A DNA stretch of 64,000 bases, taken from NCBI RefSeq assembly GCF_001423845.1, contig NZ_LMPM01000003.1, forward strand, positions 186,001 through 250,000. The letters are read 5' to 3'. Below are positions 44,847 through 53,497 of the stretch, in pieces. Below the pieces are notes generated by a model. The model saw only the letters and a program-made list of their open reading frames with translations, was not told the origin of the DNA and searched no databases. This DNA is from Sphingomonas sp. Leaf357 (lineage in GTDB: Bacteria > Pseudomonadota > Alphaproteobacteria > Sphingomonadales > Sphingomonadaceae). Within the stretch, counting starts at the first letter, position 1. The number at the start of each line of letters is the position of its first letter. The position numbers and the translations under genes are program-made.

Positions 44847-47377
44847 CACTTCACCTCATCGAACTCATCGAAGGGGTTGGGTTCTGCCGCAGGTTGAACC
44901 GGGGCTTGGGTCTCGACGGGATCGACTTTGGGCTGGCCGTCAATCGTGATGGCGTGGTCGGGCACCTTACCGGAGACCAGCGCGTCTTTGAGACCGAGGA
45001 TGTTCTGAGCCATGGCCGGATTGCGACGGGCTGCTTCTGACAACCGCTTCGCCACTACCTCAATCCCACGGTTCTCCGATGCCGCTACAAGAGCGCGGGC
45101 AACGCCGGGAGACGCCAGAAGCCTACCACCACCGAGGGCTGCGAGGACGGCTGGATTGAGCAAGCCACCCATCCCGACCGCGCCCAACTCCGCGATGTTG
45201 CCGACCGTGTAGCCGGAACGGCTGGCGTTGCCCTTAGCGCGGAGTGCCCGGTTCGATGATGCCACACGCGCGAGATTATCCAGATCGCGCACGGTCCGAG
45301 CCGGGAGGATCGCCGCCTTGGCTTCGTTGCTGAACTTGTCCCGTCCCCAACTGGTGAGGAAGGTTTCCAAAGAGAATGCCTCCCCGGTCAAATCCTGCTT
45401 GCCGGGATTCGCGCGGCCAAGACTGTTGATGATCGCTCCGCGAACACTGGCCTGTTGATCAGCCGGGAGGACGGCCAGAGACCGTGCAAGCTGGCCGTAG
45501 TCGGTTCTCGACATGCGGGCGATATTGTCCGCCACGGTGTCCGCGCTGTGCTGTCCATCGCCCAAGATCGTCCGAATCGCTTCGAGATTTTGGCCACGAG
45601 CCGCATAATTTTGATCGGCTTGGCGATAGAGGCGAGCCGCGTCCCCAAGACCGTTGCGAGACAATCCGCCGCTGATGTCTTCGCTGAGCCGTGGCCAAAG
45701 CGAGTTCGCGGCTTCACGGACGGTGCGGTTGCCGCTGTCGATGCTGTCGCCGAACGATGTCCGAAGGCGGCGAAGGCCATCCACGGAGAAAGTGCCCGCC
45801 GCCAGATTATCGCGGAGATCGCGAAGAGACTGAGACCCGGCGACACCGCCCGGAACGGCATCCCATTGCGCCAGCTTGCGGTCGATTGCCGCGATGGTGC
45901 GTGGAGTAGGTAGCTGAACATTGCCAGCCGCGTCCGCCGCTTGCTGATAAAGATGGTCGCTGGCGAGCTTCGATTCAGCCTCATAGGCTGCAAGCGATCC
46001 CGGCGAATGCGGGTTGGCCTGTCTTGCGGCCACGGCGTTGAGGTCTTCCGCAATGCCGCCAGCCGCATCGTTGGCGATACGGTCGCGGGCGAGGCCGGAG
46101 TTCTCTTCAACGGCACGGGTAGCGCGCTGGATGCCGCCAAGGTAGCCGGGGATCAACAGCCCTTCACCCGTCGCGGTTAGCGTCGATGCGAGACCGCCGC
46201 CGCTGGTGTGCCCGACTATCGGGCGGATTTGTTCGGCGCGGGGGACGCCAGCGTTGAGGGCATCCGTGGCGTTAAGGAGTTGGCGCGCTTCGCTTGGGGT
46301 AGCGCGGTTGGCTGCGATCCGTTCGCCGATCCGGCCAGTCACGCCACCGACAACGCCTCCGAGACCGGCACCAAGTGCGGCACCTTTGGCACCGCTTTCG
46401 AGACGGTCCACGATACCACCGTCATTGGAATTGAATCCGTAGACGCCACCGTAAGCGGCACCTTCGGCACCGGCACGAGCAGCCGTTTGCAGAGCGGTGC
46501 GACCAACGGCGGCTTCGCCGCCGAACGGTAGCGTGGCGAGTGAACCCGCGATCTGCCCGGTCAGATAGGAGCCGGGATTATAATGTTGCGCGTCGGTAAG
46601 CTGCTGGCGGTTAGCATCGCGGCTCTGCGCGTATCGGTCTCCGAATGACTGGCCATCACCAAGACCGACGATGTTGCCAATGCTGTTGCCAGCCGCATCG
46701 ACGGCACCCGCGATTTCGTCGCCAGCGCCAAGCGAGACGGCATCGAGCGCGCCCGTTACCGCAGCGTCAAATTTGCCCTTGTCGGGTCCGTGATATTCGG
46801 TTTGCGCCCGATCTGGCGTGGTCTGGATGCCGACCTGAATCGTGCCCCGGTTGTTTTTCCGCCATGCCAAAGCTTCATCGAGACCAGACAGCGTGTCCAA
46901 TCCCTTCCCGTCTTTCGCCAGACGAGCCGCGATCTGTTCTTTGGTCGCACCACTGTTGATCAGCATGGCGACATCCGCGTTTAGCTGCTGATCGGCTTCC
47001 GAGACGGTCGCCTTCTGGTCGCCATGGACCTGCATGTTGCCTTGCCATTCTGGTGCGGCTTCGGGTGCCGGGACGGGGTCGGGTTGAGCCATTGGCTGTG
47101 GGGCGGCTTGCTGGTGCGTCTGGTGCGCGGCTTCGGGCGCATCGAACTCATCGAAGGGATTAGGTTCGGCCTGCTGAACCGGCGCCGGTGCCGGTGCCTG
47201 CTGCTGTTGCTGAGCCATAGGTTGCGCATCCGCCGCAGCGTCCGCCATCTGATCAGCGGCGACATTCGCCGGAGCGTTGCCGAAGCGGCCAGCATCCGCC
47301 GCCTCAATCGGTGCCACGAGTGGCGCGAGCAAGGTGCGATTACGCTTGGCGATGATGGAGTCGAAAAAATTGGCCAT
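44846..47377 (-). CDS. Large internal virion / DNA-ejection protein (gp16-like position)
   Basis: An 843-residue protein. The first 130 residues are low complexity (Gln/Ala/Pro). Residues about 190-350 hold glycine/alanine-rich amphipathic stretches (GAALGAGLGGVVGGVTGRIG) that could enter membranes, and the rest is helical. Position after two other ejection proteins matches gp16 of P22, which enters the host with the DNA. The motif PNPFDEFD occurs near the N-terminus and again at the very C-terminus (PNPFDEFDEVK). ATG at 47377 is one base after the preceding stop. Confidence 0.75.
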   Translation of the reverse strand: MANFFDSIIAKRNRTLLAPLVAPIEAADAGRFGNAPANVAADQMADAAADAQPMAQQQQQAPAPAPVQQAEPNPFDEFDAPEAAHQTHQQAAPQPMAQPDPVPAPEAAPEWQGNMQVHGDQKATVSEADQQLNADVAMLINSGATKEQIAARLAKDGKGLDTLSGLDEALAWRKNNRGTIQVGIQTTPDRAQTEYHGPDKGKFDAAVTGALDAVSLGAGDEIAGAVDAAGNSIGNIVGLGDGQSFGDRYAQSRDANRQQLTDAQHYNPGSYLTGQIAGSLATLPFGGEAAVGRTALQTAARAGAEGAAYGGVYGFNSNDGGIVDRLESGAKGAALGAGLGGVVGGVTGRIGERIAANRATPSEARQLLNATDALNAGVPRAEQIRPIVGHTSGGGLASTLTATGEGLLIPGYLGGIQRATRAVEENSGLARDRIANDAAGGIAEDLNAVAARQANPHSPGSLAAYEAESKLASDHLYQQAADAAGNVQLPTPRTIAAIDRKLAQWDAVPGGVAGSQSLRDLRDNLAAGTFSVDGLRRLRTSFGDSIDSGNRTVREAANSLWPRLSEDISGGLSRNGLGDAARLYRQADQNYAARGQNLEAIRTILGDGQHSADTVADNIARMSRTDYGQLARSLAVLPADQQASVRGAIINSLGRANPGKQDLTGEAFSLETFLTSWGRDKFSNEAKAAILPARTVRDLDNLARVASSNRALRAKGNASRSGYTVGNIAELGAVGMGGLLNPAVLAALGGGRLLASPGVARALVAASENRGIEVVAKRLSEAARRNPAMAQNILGLKDALVSGKVPDHAITIDGQPKVDPVETQAPVQPAAEPNPFDEFDEVK

Positions 47378-47378
47378 C

Positions 47379-49097
47379 TTATCGACCCAAGACCTGTGCA
47401 GCCGAGCCGGGACCATATTTCGCTTCGAAAGCGTCTTTTAATGCCGGGTTCGCCCGAAGCTTGGCCGCAGCGCCAGCCGGGAACGAAGGCGTTGCACCAG
47501 CGGGAGCCGCAGCGGTTGGAGCGGCACGAAGCAGCCCGGAGGCTCGCTTACGAGCGGCTTGGAGATCGCCAATGATGACGCGGAGCGATGCCTTGAACTC
47601 ATCCTCCGACATGTTCGGATTGAGCGCGCCAACGGCGTCCGTGAGCTTCTTACCTTCGGCATCGGACAACGCGCCCATGCCTTTAAGAGCCTGAACCTGC
47701 GGCAAAAAGGTCTGCGCTTTGAAAGTGTCGAGGCGCGCGCGGAAGTTTGCCGCATTCGTGCCAGCGAAAGGGAGGCCGGTGACGGGATTTATCTTGCCGT
47801 AGCTGGCTGGATCGAACCCACTGCCCACCGCCGCACTAAGGCCGGGGTGAGTGAGCAAATCGTTTGCCGAACGGATGGCGATGTCCGTGGTGGCAAGACC
47901 GCTTATAACGGCCTGACGATCCTTCGCGGCATCCTTCGTCTTCCCGGCACCGGTTGTAGGAACGCCCTGCTGAATCACACGCGTTGAACGCGTGGTATCT
48001 TGCGGATTCACGACCGCCCCGAGACGGCTCATGACCTGATTTACATAGGCCTGCGTCTTCGGGCCGTGGATCGATTGATCTGGTCCACCATGGTAAAATG
48101 CAGCCGCTTTCGCTGGATCGCCACCGGTCGAATCGAGCGCCGTCTGTGTATAGGCAATGCCAAGCTTGCGCTGATATTCGAGACCTTCCGGCGACTTGGC
48201 CGTCATGAGATCGGGACGCCATGGAATATTGAGTTTCTGAGCCATGCTCTGAGCCGTAGCCGGGAGCATTTGGCTGGCACCTTGGGCACGGCCATACTTC
48301 GTCGCGGGACCAATAGCCCCTGCCCGTCCGCCAGATTCTTGGGGTTCGATGGCGTTGCGGTAAAGCTGTTCCGCCGTCACGCTACCGGGAGCGAGATTGG
48401 TCCCGGAGGTGTAGCCATCAGCGGTCTTGCCGCCGACTTCGATAACCGAATTGCCGACCGGGCTATTGATATACTGCGGTGCACGGAACACCTCTTGGCC
48501 ACTCCGCGTGACCAGCGAGCCGCCCACCACAACCGGCTGTTCAGCCGCGATACGGCCAGTCTGTGCGCTGAACTCCGCCGTGTTCGCGCCCTGCTGTTTG
48601 ATCGAGTCATCGACGCCCGCGCCATAGCTGTAATCGACACGGCTAAGCGCGCGGATGTTGTCATCCGTGGGATCGAAATTGTCGATGCTGGCGGCATCCA
48701 AGCCCTGATTCATCAACAGCGGCTTCGCGCTGGCAATCGCCGCACGGCGCTGTTCGTAAGGGAGCGCGCCGACCGCGTTGGTAATGTTGGCCAGCGCCGT
48801 GGTGTTCTTCGCGCCACGGTCGAAACGATCTTTGCCCAATCCGGCCAGAACGGTTGCCGATTTGTCGTCGCCGTATAGCGCCGCCTGCGCTGCGGCCTTG
48901 CTGTAATCGCCAGTGGAGAGGGCGGCTGCGATGCCGGTGCGTGCTGCCTGCTGATCGCGTTGAGCCTGCGCCTGCAATCCAATCTTACGCTGCGCATCGG
49001 CATCCGCGCGCGCGATTTCCTGCCCTTCGCGGAAGCTATCGCCAAGGTTATTAGAGGCTGCGCCGTTGCGGAGATAAGATGAGAAATCAAAAGCCAT
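47379..49097 (-). CDS. Ejection protein with lytic transglycosylase domain (gp20-like position)
   Basis: A 572-residue structural protein. Residues about 245-365 form an SLT-type lytic transglycosylase domain: catalytic Glu254 in AIEPQESGGRAGA, then AQGASQMLPATAQSMAQ and AKAAAFYHGGPDQ. Such domains locally open peptidoglycan so the ejected DNA and proteins can cross the periplasm. The flanking regions are helical. The gene follows the 234-residue ejection protein by two bases and precedes the gp16-like gene by one. A GGAAAGGAAATGG stretch upstream supplies a ribosome site. Confidence 0.82.
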   Translation of the reverse strand: MAFDFSSYLRNGAASNNLGDSFREGQEIARADADAQRKIGLQAQAQRDQQAARTGIAAALSTGDYSKAAAQAALYGDDKSATVLAGLGKDRFDRGAKNTTALANITNAVGALPYEQRRAAIASAKPLLMNQGLDAASIDNFDPTDDNIRALSRVDYSYGAGVDDSIKQQGANTAEFSAQTGRIAAEQPVVVGGSLVTRSGQEVFRAPQYINSPVGNSVIEVGGKTADGYTSGTNLAPGSVTAEQLYRNAIEPQESGGRAGAIGPATKYGRAQGASQMLPATAQSMAQKLNIPWRPDLMTAKSPEGLEYQRKLGIAYTQTALDSTGGDPAKAAAFYHGGPDQSIHGPKTQAYVNQVMSRLGAVVNPQDTTRSTRVIQQGVPTTGAGKTKDAAKDRQAVISGLATTDIAIRSANDLLTHPGLSAAVGSGFDPASYGKINPVTGLPFAGTNAANFRARLDTFKAQTFLPQVQALKGMGALSDAEGKKLTDAVGALNPNMSEDEFKASLRVIIGDLQAARKRASGLLRAAPTAAAPAGATPSFPAGAAAKLRANPALKDAFEAKYGPGSAAQVLGR

Positions 49098-49099
49098 TC

Positions 49100-49804
49100 T
49101 TAGATACCATTTCCTTTCCGCAAGTTATTCCAAAGACTCTGATCGATTGGGGAACCGCCAAGCGTGTGTTGTGTGGGGGTGCCATACGAAGAGCCGAACA
49201 CCTGTCCGCCAGCCTTCAATAGACCGCTGACGGTATTATTGATGTTCTGGCCTTGGAACATCGCGGCACCGGAAGCCGCGTCCGCTGCATTCTGCGAGAT
49301 CGCATTAGAGGCATTGGCATAATTGGTGGAGACACCGGCAAGAGCGCCCTTCGCGGCGCTACCACGATTAGCCACGCTGCCAACTTGATCGACATAAGTG
49401 TTGAAAGTCGAATCAGCGACATTCATGGCCTGCTTTTGGAGCGCCTTTAAGGTCGCACCGCTGTTGCCCTGTCCGCTGGCGTAAGCGTTTGAATTGACGC
49501 CTTTAAGCGCCTCATCGACCCTGAATTGGTAGCCGGGGGTGCTGTGGAGAAGCGCGCTCGCATCCACTTTGTTGCCCGACAATCCGAACAAATCATTTAT
49601 GCGGCCAGACGCGGCATCGCCAGACCCGATATCGGTCCCGAAGCGATTGGCGTTCTGGTCGTAAATGCTTTTTTGAAGTGCAAGCTGCTGAGCTTGCGAA
49701 TTGGCTTGGATTTGTGCTGCGCTTTTCGCGCCCTTGCCACTGGCGACACCACCAGCGACTGAGCCAACCGCGCCAATTCCTGCGGCTACTACTGCTGCGG
49801 GCAT
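49100..49804 (-). CDS. DNA-ejection protein (gp14/gp7-like)
   Basis: A 234-residue protein with an Ala/Gly-rich N-terminus (VVAAGIGAVGSVAGGVASGKGAKSAAQ) and a conserved-looking middle TPGYQFRVDEALKGVN...ASGQGNSGATLKALQKQAM, the pattern seen in phage ejection proteins of the gp14/p32 group. It is the first of three in a row, as in P22. Its ATG lies two bases after the stop of a six-codon mini-ORF, which itself follows a TAAATA box, so translation may depend on re-initiation. Confidence 0.75.
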   Translation of the reverse strand: MPAAVVAAGIGAVGSVAGGVASGKGAKSAAQIQANSQAQQLALQKSIYDQNANRFGTDIGSGDAASGRINDLFGLSGNKVDASALLHSTPGYQFRVDEALKGVNSNAYASGQGNSGATLKALQKQAMNVADSTFNTYVDQVGSVANRGSAAKGALAGVSTNYANASNAISQNAADAASGAAMFQGQNINNTVSGLLKAGGQVFGSSYGTPTQHTLGGSPIDQSLWNNLRKGNGI

Positions 49805-49805
49805 A

Positions 49806-49826
49806 TTAATAGAACCTCATGATCAT
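49806..49826 (-). CDS. Six-codon mini-ORF before the ejection-protein operon
   Basis: Reads MIMRFY-stop. It starts exactly four bases after CATAAATA and ends two bases before the ATG of the 234-residue ejection protein. It overlaps the perfect 16-base palindrome CCTCATGATCATGAGG (49815-49830). It may be a leader peptide, or chance; only the box spacing and tight coupling support it. Confidence 0.35.
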   Translation of the reverse strand: MIMRFY

Positions 49827-50057
49827 GAGGTATTTATGCTGGCGCGTCTATACTTTGGCGGAGGTGTCCCGGCACCGCGTCGCGGGTCTGAGAGGTGGCA
49901 CCGGAACAGCTAACCAATGCCAACATATGTGAGAAGCGGCAACCTGATCTTTATCAGAACACGGTGTTGTCCCCGACATCTACCGAGGGCGAAGGGATAA
50001 ATGCCGGGAACGCCATGGTGTCGGCGATGAACAAAACATACGCCATAAAGGTCGTTA
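49827..50057. other. Non-coding leader region of the ejection-protein operon
   Basis: About 230 bases without a convincing gene. It holds the TAAATA element, two direct GAGGTG(N)GGCACC-like repeats (around 49862-49905) and otherwise nothing recognisable. It probably separates two transcription units within the late module. Confidence 0.5.
49831..49846 (-). promoter_or_regulatory. CGCGCCAGCATAAATA element upstream of the ejection genes
   Basis: The same 16 bases occur at 56164-56179 on the same strand, upstream of the scaffold gene. Both copies have GGGACACCT a short distance further upstream. The TAAATA part is four bases from an ATG here. A phage promoter is the simplest reading. Confidence 0.6.
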
Positions 50058-50579
50058 TTAACATTTGTTATGTTCGTTCCAATGATCCGCTAACCATCTT
50101 TCGCGCGAGTTTCGAAAATATTCGACATCGCCAGCTACATGATGGTGGCCAGTGCCAGCGGAGACGCCTCCGATCTTCGGGAAGAACTTCAAGGCACGAG
50201 GGTTATCCACCGCGACTTGGCCCCAGATCATATCCGCTCCCCATTCCGTGAACATCTCATGCAGGAGACCTTTCATTTCCTCCACGAGATTGCCGCCGCG
50301 TGCGTTGGGATGGCTGATCGTGTGAACCTCATAGACACCGGGGGCGGACCATTCGAAAATCAGCGCGAGCGAAGGAAGCGGAGCGCCAGCCATCACATCG
50401 TCCATCGTCAATTCGCGGTCACCGTTATGCAGGACGATGAAGCGCCAGTCTTCGAACAAGTTGTCCAACAGAAGAAATCCATCGGTCTCAGGATGATCCT
50501 CCGGGTTCCATAGTAGCCATCTTACGGTTTCGGGGTGATTAGCCAGCGTGTTCAAGGCCGATGGGTCATAGGTTCTCAT
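50058..50579 (-). CDS. Phage GNAT-like virion-associated protein
   Basis: A 173-residue protein resembling N-acetyltransferase-fold phage proteins: a middle beta region (APLPSLALIFEWSAPGVYEVHTISHPNARGGN) and a later VAVDNPRALKFFPKIGG, like the acetyl-CoA-binding and C-terminal part of GNAT proteins. In T7-like and P22-like phages similar proteins lie beside ejection genes and are virion-associated. No proof of enzymatic activity. Its ATG overlaps the stop of the Hint-domain gene (ATGA). Confidence 0.6.
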   Translation of the reverse strand: MRTYDPSALNTLANHPETVRWLLWNPEDHPETDGFLLLDNLFEDWRFIVLHNGDRELTMDDVMAGAPLPSLALIFEWSAPGVYEVHTISHPNARGGNLVEEMKGLLHEMFTEWGADMIWGQVAVDNPRALKFFPKIGGVSAGTGHHHVAGDVEYFRNSRERWLADHWNEHNKC

Positions 50580-51568
50580 GGGGTGTCGGTCGGATATTCT
50601 TGCTGGCGCTTGTTGTGTGAAAGCTTGCCAGACTCATGGCCGGGATGGCGTGCAACGAAGGTGTGAGCGTCCGTGATAGTCATATGGGCGATGGTCGCGC
50701 GGCCAGCCGGTTGGCCAAGCTCGCGCATTAGAACCCATTCGCCGTTGATCCAGAACGGATGCTCTGCGGTAGCGTCCGGATAACCGTCCGCCTGCATGAT
50801 CGGGCGTTCGAGCAAGCGAATGGCCTCCACGGGATAAGCGCCCCATTCCATGGTCGTTTCGTGTTGGGTCCAAACGAAGTCGCCAGCCCTGATCGATCCA
50901 GCCTCAACCTCAACGCCGGGACCAGAGCAGAACGCATCCGCCATCAAAATCATGGTCTCGACGGTCGGGCACTGAACGCCGGGTGGGAAGCTGCCGCCGC
51001 CTTCTGATGGAGGGCTAGTGCTGGTGCCGGGGGTCGGGACATCCCCTACCGCGTGTCTCCCCTGCCCGTTCCCCGCGTCGAGCGGATTATCCGTGGCGAA
51101 ATAGGTGACGGTGCCACCGGCCTGCTGCGGGTCATTGTAATAGACATAATAAATCGTCGCGAGATTCAGCCCGGAGACGGTGCCGCCCGCCACTGAAACC
51201 GACGATCCATCGCCATATTTGCGGGTGTGCGCCATGACCGTGATAATGGCTTTGGTCGTGTCTGCGCTATCGACCGCAGCGGAGAGGACGCCGTTCGGGT
51301 CCACATAGCTGGCCACGAGGCTCGCTTCCCTGCCCTGTTGCAGGGCAATTTCGCGAACTTCTTCCGCCGTCGTAATCGCGATCCCGGCTTGTCGGAGGCT
51401 TGTTTCGATATCGTCCGCTTGCTCTTTGATTGAGTTCACAGCGGATTGGATGTTCGTAAACTGGTCGTTTAGCTGGCGCATGAACTCGGTCGTGGGGTTG
51501 CCAGTCTCCGGATCCACGATCTTCCGGCCAGCGATGATCTTCGCGATATTGAGGAACTTCAATGCCAT
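50576..51568 (-). CDS. Phage tail protein with coiled-coil N-terminus and C-terminal Hint (intein-like) domain
   Basis: A 330-residue protein at the position of the P22 tail needle. Residues 20-85 are a probable coiled coil. A beta-rich segment (90-165) precedes a Pro/Ser/Gly linker (178-197). The last 120 residues look like a Hint domain: Cys200 right after the linker, TAEH at 267-270 (block B TxxH), a His at 302 in DAHTFVA, and HN at 318-319 in KLSHNK. The residue after HN is Lys, not Cys/Ser/Thr, so cleavage rather than splicing is expected. The ATG overlaps the gp10-like stop (TGATG). Confidence 0.75.
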   Translation of the reverse strand: MALKFLNIAKIIAGRKIVDPETGNPTTEFMRQLNDQFTNIQSAVNSIKEQADDIETSLRQAGIAITTAEEVREIALQQGREASLVASYVDPNGVLSAAVDSADTTKAIITVMAHTRKYGDGSSVSVAGGTVSGLNLATIYYVYYNDPQQAGGTVTYFATDNPLDAGNGQGRHAVGDVPTPGTSTSPPSEGGGSFPPGVQCPTVETMILMADAFCSGPGVEVEAGSIRAGDFVWTQHETTMEWGAYPVEAIRLLERPIMQADGYPDATAEHPFWINGEWVLMRELGQPAGRATIAHMTITDAHTFVARHPGHESGKLSHNKRQQEYPTDTP

Positions 51569-52914
51569 CAGACGCTCCAACTTTCGTTCGCGAGCGCGCC
51601 GCTGATGCGGATATTCGTCGGGCTGATCGTTGAGATTTCGAAGGTTCTGGACGGCCCTTTCGTGGCACCCAATCGATAGGCGTTCAGGATGTCGCTACCG
51701 GTGCGGGCATTGAGCATGATCGGCTGAGACCAATCGGCATCGCGGGCATCGCGGTAGCGCATTTTGAAGATCGCCGGAGCCTCGCAGCCAACGCCGATTG
51801 CCAAACTGGTGTTGCGGACGGGAATGGCGGGCAAGGCGATGGTGCCTGTGACCAGTCTCTGGATCGCGGTGCCGTCATCGGTCGTGGCGTCGGGATCGAG
51901 CCGGTAGAGCTTGCCATTGGAGGCGGCACAGAGCGGACCCGCGTTAGTGTCCATACCGACCACCGGGAGCCAAACCGTAGCGTTGAGGGTGGCGAACTCG
52001 GTCCACGCCTTGGTGGCCGCGTCGTAGGTGTAGGTGCCAACGCCGGGGATGCGGAGACAGTAGAACTTATGGCCTTCGCTGGTGAAGACGAACGCGGAAC
52101 AGAGATCGGTTCTGCGACGGATTTTTTCTTCTATGCCGAAGGATGAAATGCGCTGCGGAGTATCGGACAGGCGATAGACAATGGCGTCGTCGCCAACGAA
52201 CAAGACGCTGTTGTCGAATAAACAGACGCTATCGCGCGACATAACGCCACGATCCATTAAACGACCGGGCGCGCGCTGAAAGGTCGCGTCGGCGAGGCCG
52301 GTAGATTGCCAGACTTCGATGCTGCGACTTCCGAACAGAAATAAATCGTCTTTGAGGCGGCGAACACCGACGATGCCGTCCGGAAGACTTTCCGCCGTCG
52401 CGAAGTTCAACGCGTCGAAGCTATCGGCACCCGGCACCAGCCAGAAGAACCGGCCATCGCTGAGACCGACCAAGAAATAGGAGTTGAGGACATCCAAATC
52501 GATGATGTTCTGATTATCGGGGAGCGGGATTTGGACCAGCGTGTCCCCGTCGTAGCTCCAAAACTCGCCAGCCGAACAGATGCCAACCCGCTCGAAAGTA
52601 GAGGCAATCGTGACCAGATCGCCATCGTTGGTGATGGGTCCGATCAGCGTGATATTCGCGCCGTCCGTGGTGTAGACCTTGTCCCCGGCGACTACGACCG
52701 TGAGGCTGGATAGGACATTATCGCTCTGGTAAATCCCACGGATCGGAGCCGGGAAATCGGCCAGCGCCACGAGACCGGGCCGTTGAAGTCTGTAAGTTTC
52801 GTCTGGCGAAGCACCGCTTTCGTCCGTTTCGAGATATAGATTTACGAGGCGCGTTTCAGGCTGTTCGCCGCGCTTGCGATCATAGCTTTGCAGCCCGAGA
52901 GGAATCGCGGGCAT
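51568..52914 (-). CDS. P22 gp10-like packaged DNA stabilisation / tail factor
   Basis: A 448-residue beta-rich protein resembling P22 gp10 (phage stabilisation protein family). It begins IPLGLQSYDRKRGEQPETRLVNLYLE, followed by repeated blade-like stretches (VVVAGDKVYTTDGANI, LFGSRSIEVWQSTG, GLADATFQRAPGRLMDRG). gp10 plugs the portal with gp4 and gp26 after packaging. Its ATG overlaps the stop of the gp4-like gene (TGATG), and the next gene overlaps its own stop, so the three are tightly coupled. Confidence 0.82.
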   Translation of the reverse strand: MPAIPLGLQSYDRKRGEQPETRLVNLYLETDESGASPDETYRLQRPGLVALADFPAPIRGIYQSDNVLSSLTVVVAGDKVYTTDGANITLIGPITNDGDLVTIASTFERVGICSAGEFWSYDGDTLVQIPLPDNQNIIDLDVLNSYFLVGLSDGRFFWLVPGADSFDALNFATAESLPDGIVGVRRLKDDLFLFGSRSIEVWQSTGLADATFQRAPGRLMDRGVMSRDSVCLFDNSVLFVGDDAIVYRLSDTPQRISSFGIEEKIRRRTDLCSAFVFTSEGHKFYCLRIPGVGTYTYDAATKAWTEFATLNATVWLPVVGMDTNAGPLCAASNGKLYRLDPDATTDDGTAIQRLVTGTIALPAIPVRNTSLAIGVGCEAPAIFKMRYRDARDADWSQPIMLNARTGSDILNAYRLGATKGPSRTFEISTISPTNIRISGALANESWSV

Positions 52915-53486
52915 CAGAAATAATCACCGCGAACAACCGTGGACGGGTTGGACCAATTATGCGCGATGCCCATGTGGAACCGGGCGGCGTTCATGCGGAT
53001 AATATCTGAGGCTTGCTGGCCATACTCATCGGCCAACTCGGTTGCGAGGGTGCAGACGAGACCGAGAGGATCGCGGTTGCTCATCGGTGCGGTGTCGGTG
53101 AGGGTTAGCTCCGTAAGCAGCACCCACGATTTGACCGCGCCGTCGTAGAGCCAAGCTTCGGTTTCATCGGTGTAGCTGTCCGAGATAATGACCAAAGAGC
53201 CATCGAGCGGGGCACGATCCCGGCCACAATCGTTGATGGTGTCGGGAAGCGAGATGACTCCGACCATACCGTTGCTGCGGATGACGCGTTCGTTCTCGCC
53301 AGCGGTGTAATCGCCGGTCGGGACTACATCGCGGAGGGTGCCGAACACCCCTTCCGTAATGAGGCGGAGATAGATGGCGCTGAGGACATCGAGCGCGTCA
53401 TTGGCTTCGATATCGGATGGCGCGGTTCCTGCGGCCAGAACGCCAATCCGGCGAAGAGCGCGTGAAATTAGGTCTAAGCAATTCAT
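52914..53486 (-). CDS. P22 gp4-like tail accessory / head-tail connector
   Basis: A 190-residue protein starting MNCLDLISRALRRIGVLAAG, the pattern of gp4-type connector proteins (helical start, then EANDALDVLSAIYLRLITEG). The start ATG at 53486 is chosen because TAAATA lies exactly four bases upstream, with no Shine-Dalgarno; an in-frame start at 53564 would add 26 polar residues with no family resemblance. In P22 gp4 binds the portal ring and may also have muralytic activity; the latter cannot be judged here. Confidence 0.75.
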   Translation of the reverse strand: MNCLDLISRALRRIGVLAAGTAPSDIEANDALDVLSAIYLRLITEGVFGTLRDVVPTGDYTAGENERVIRSNGMVGVISLPDTINDCGRDRAPLDGSLVIISDSYTDETEAWLYDGAVKSWVLLTELTLTDTAPMSNRDPLGLVCTLATELADEYGQQASDIIRMNAARFHMGIAHNWSNPSTVVRGDYF

Positions 53487-53490
53487 CAGG

Positions 53491-53497
53491 TATTTAG
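53491..53497 (-). promoter_or_regulatory. TAAATA box before the gp4-like gene
   Basis: Reads CTAAATA-CCTG-ATG on the minus strand. The box is the loop of a five-base-pair hairpin (TCAGG/CCTGA, 53486-53502). It is more than 600 bases from the preceding gene, so this copy cannot be a by-product of an upstream stop codon. Confidence 0.6.

Noticed and set aside
49895..50251. 118-codon + strand frame overlapping the GNAT-like gene
   Set aside because: Over half lies antisense to a gene with overlapping-start coupling in the late operon; translation looks like a shadow.
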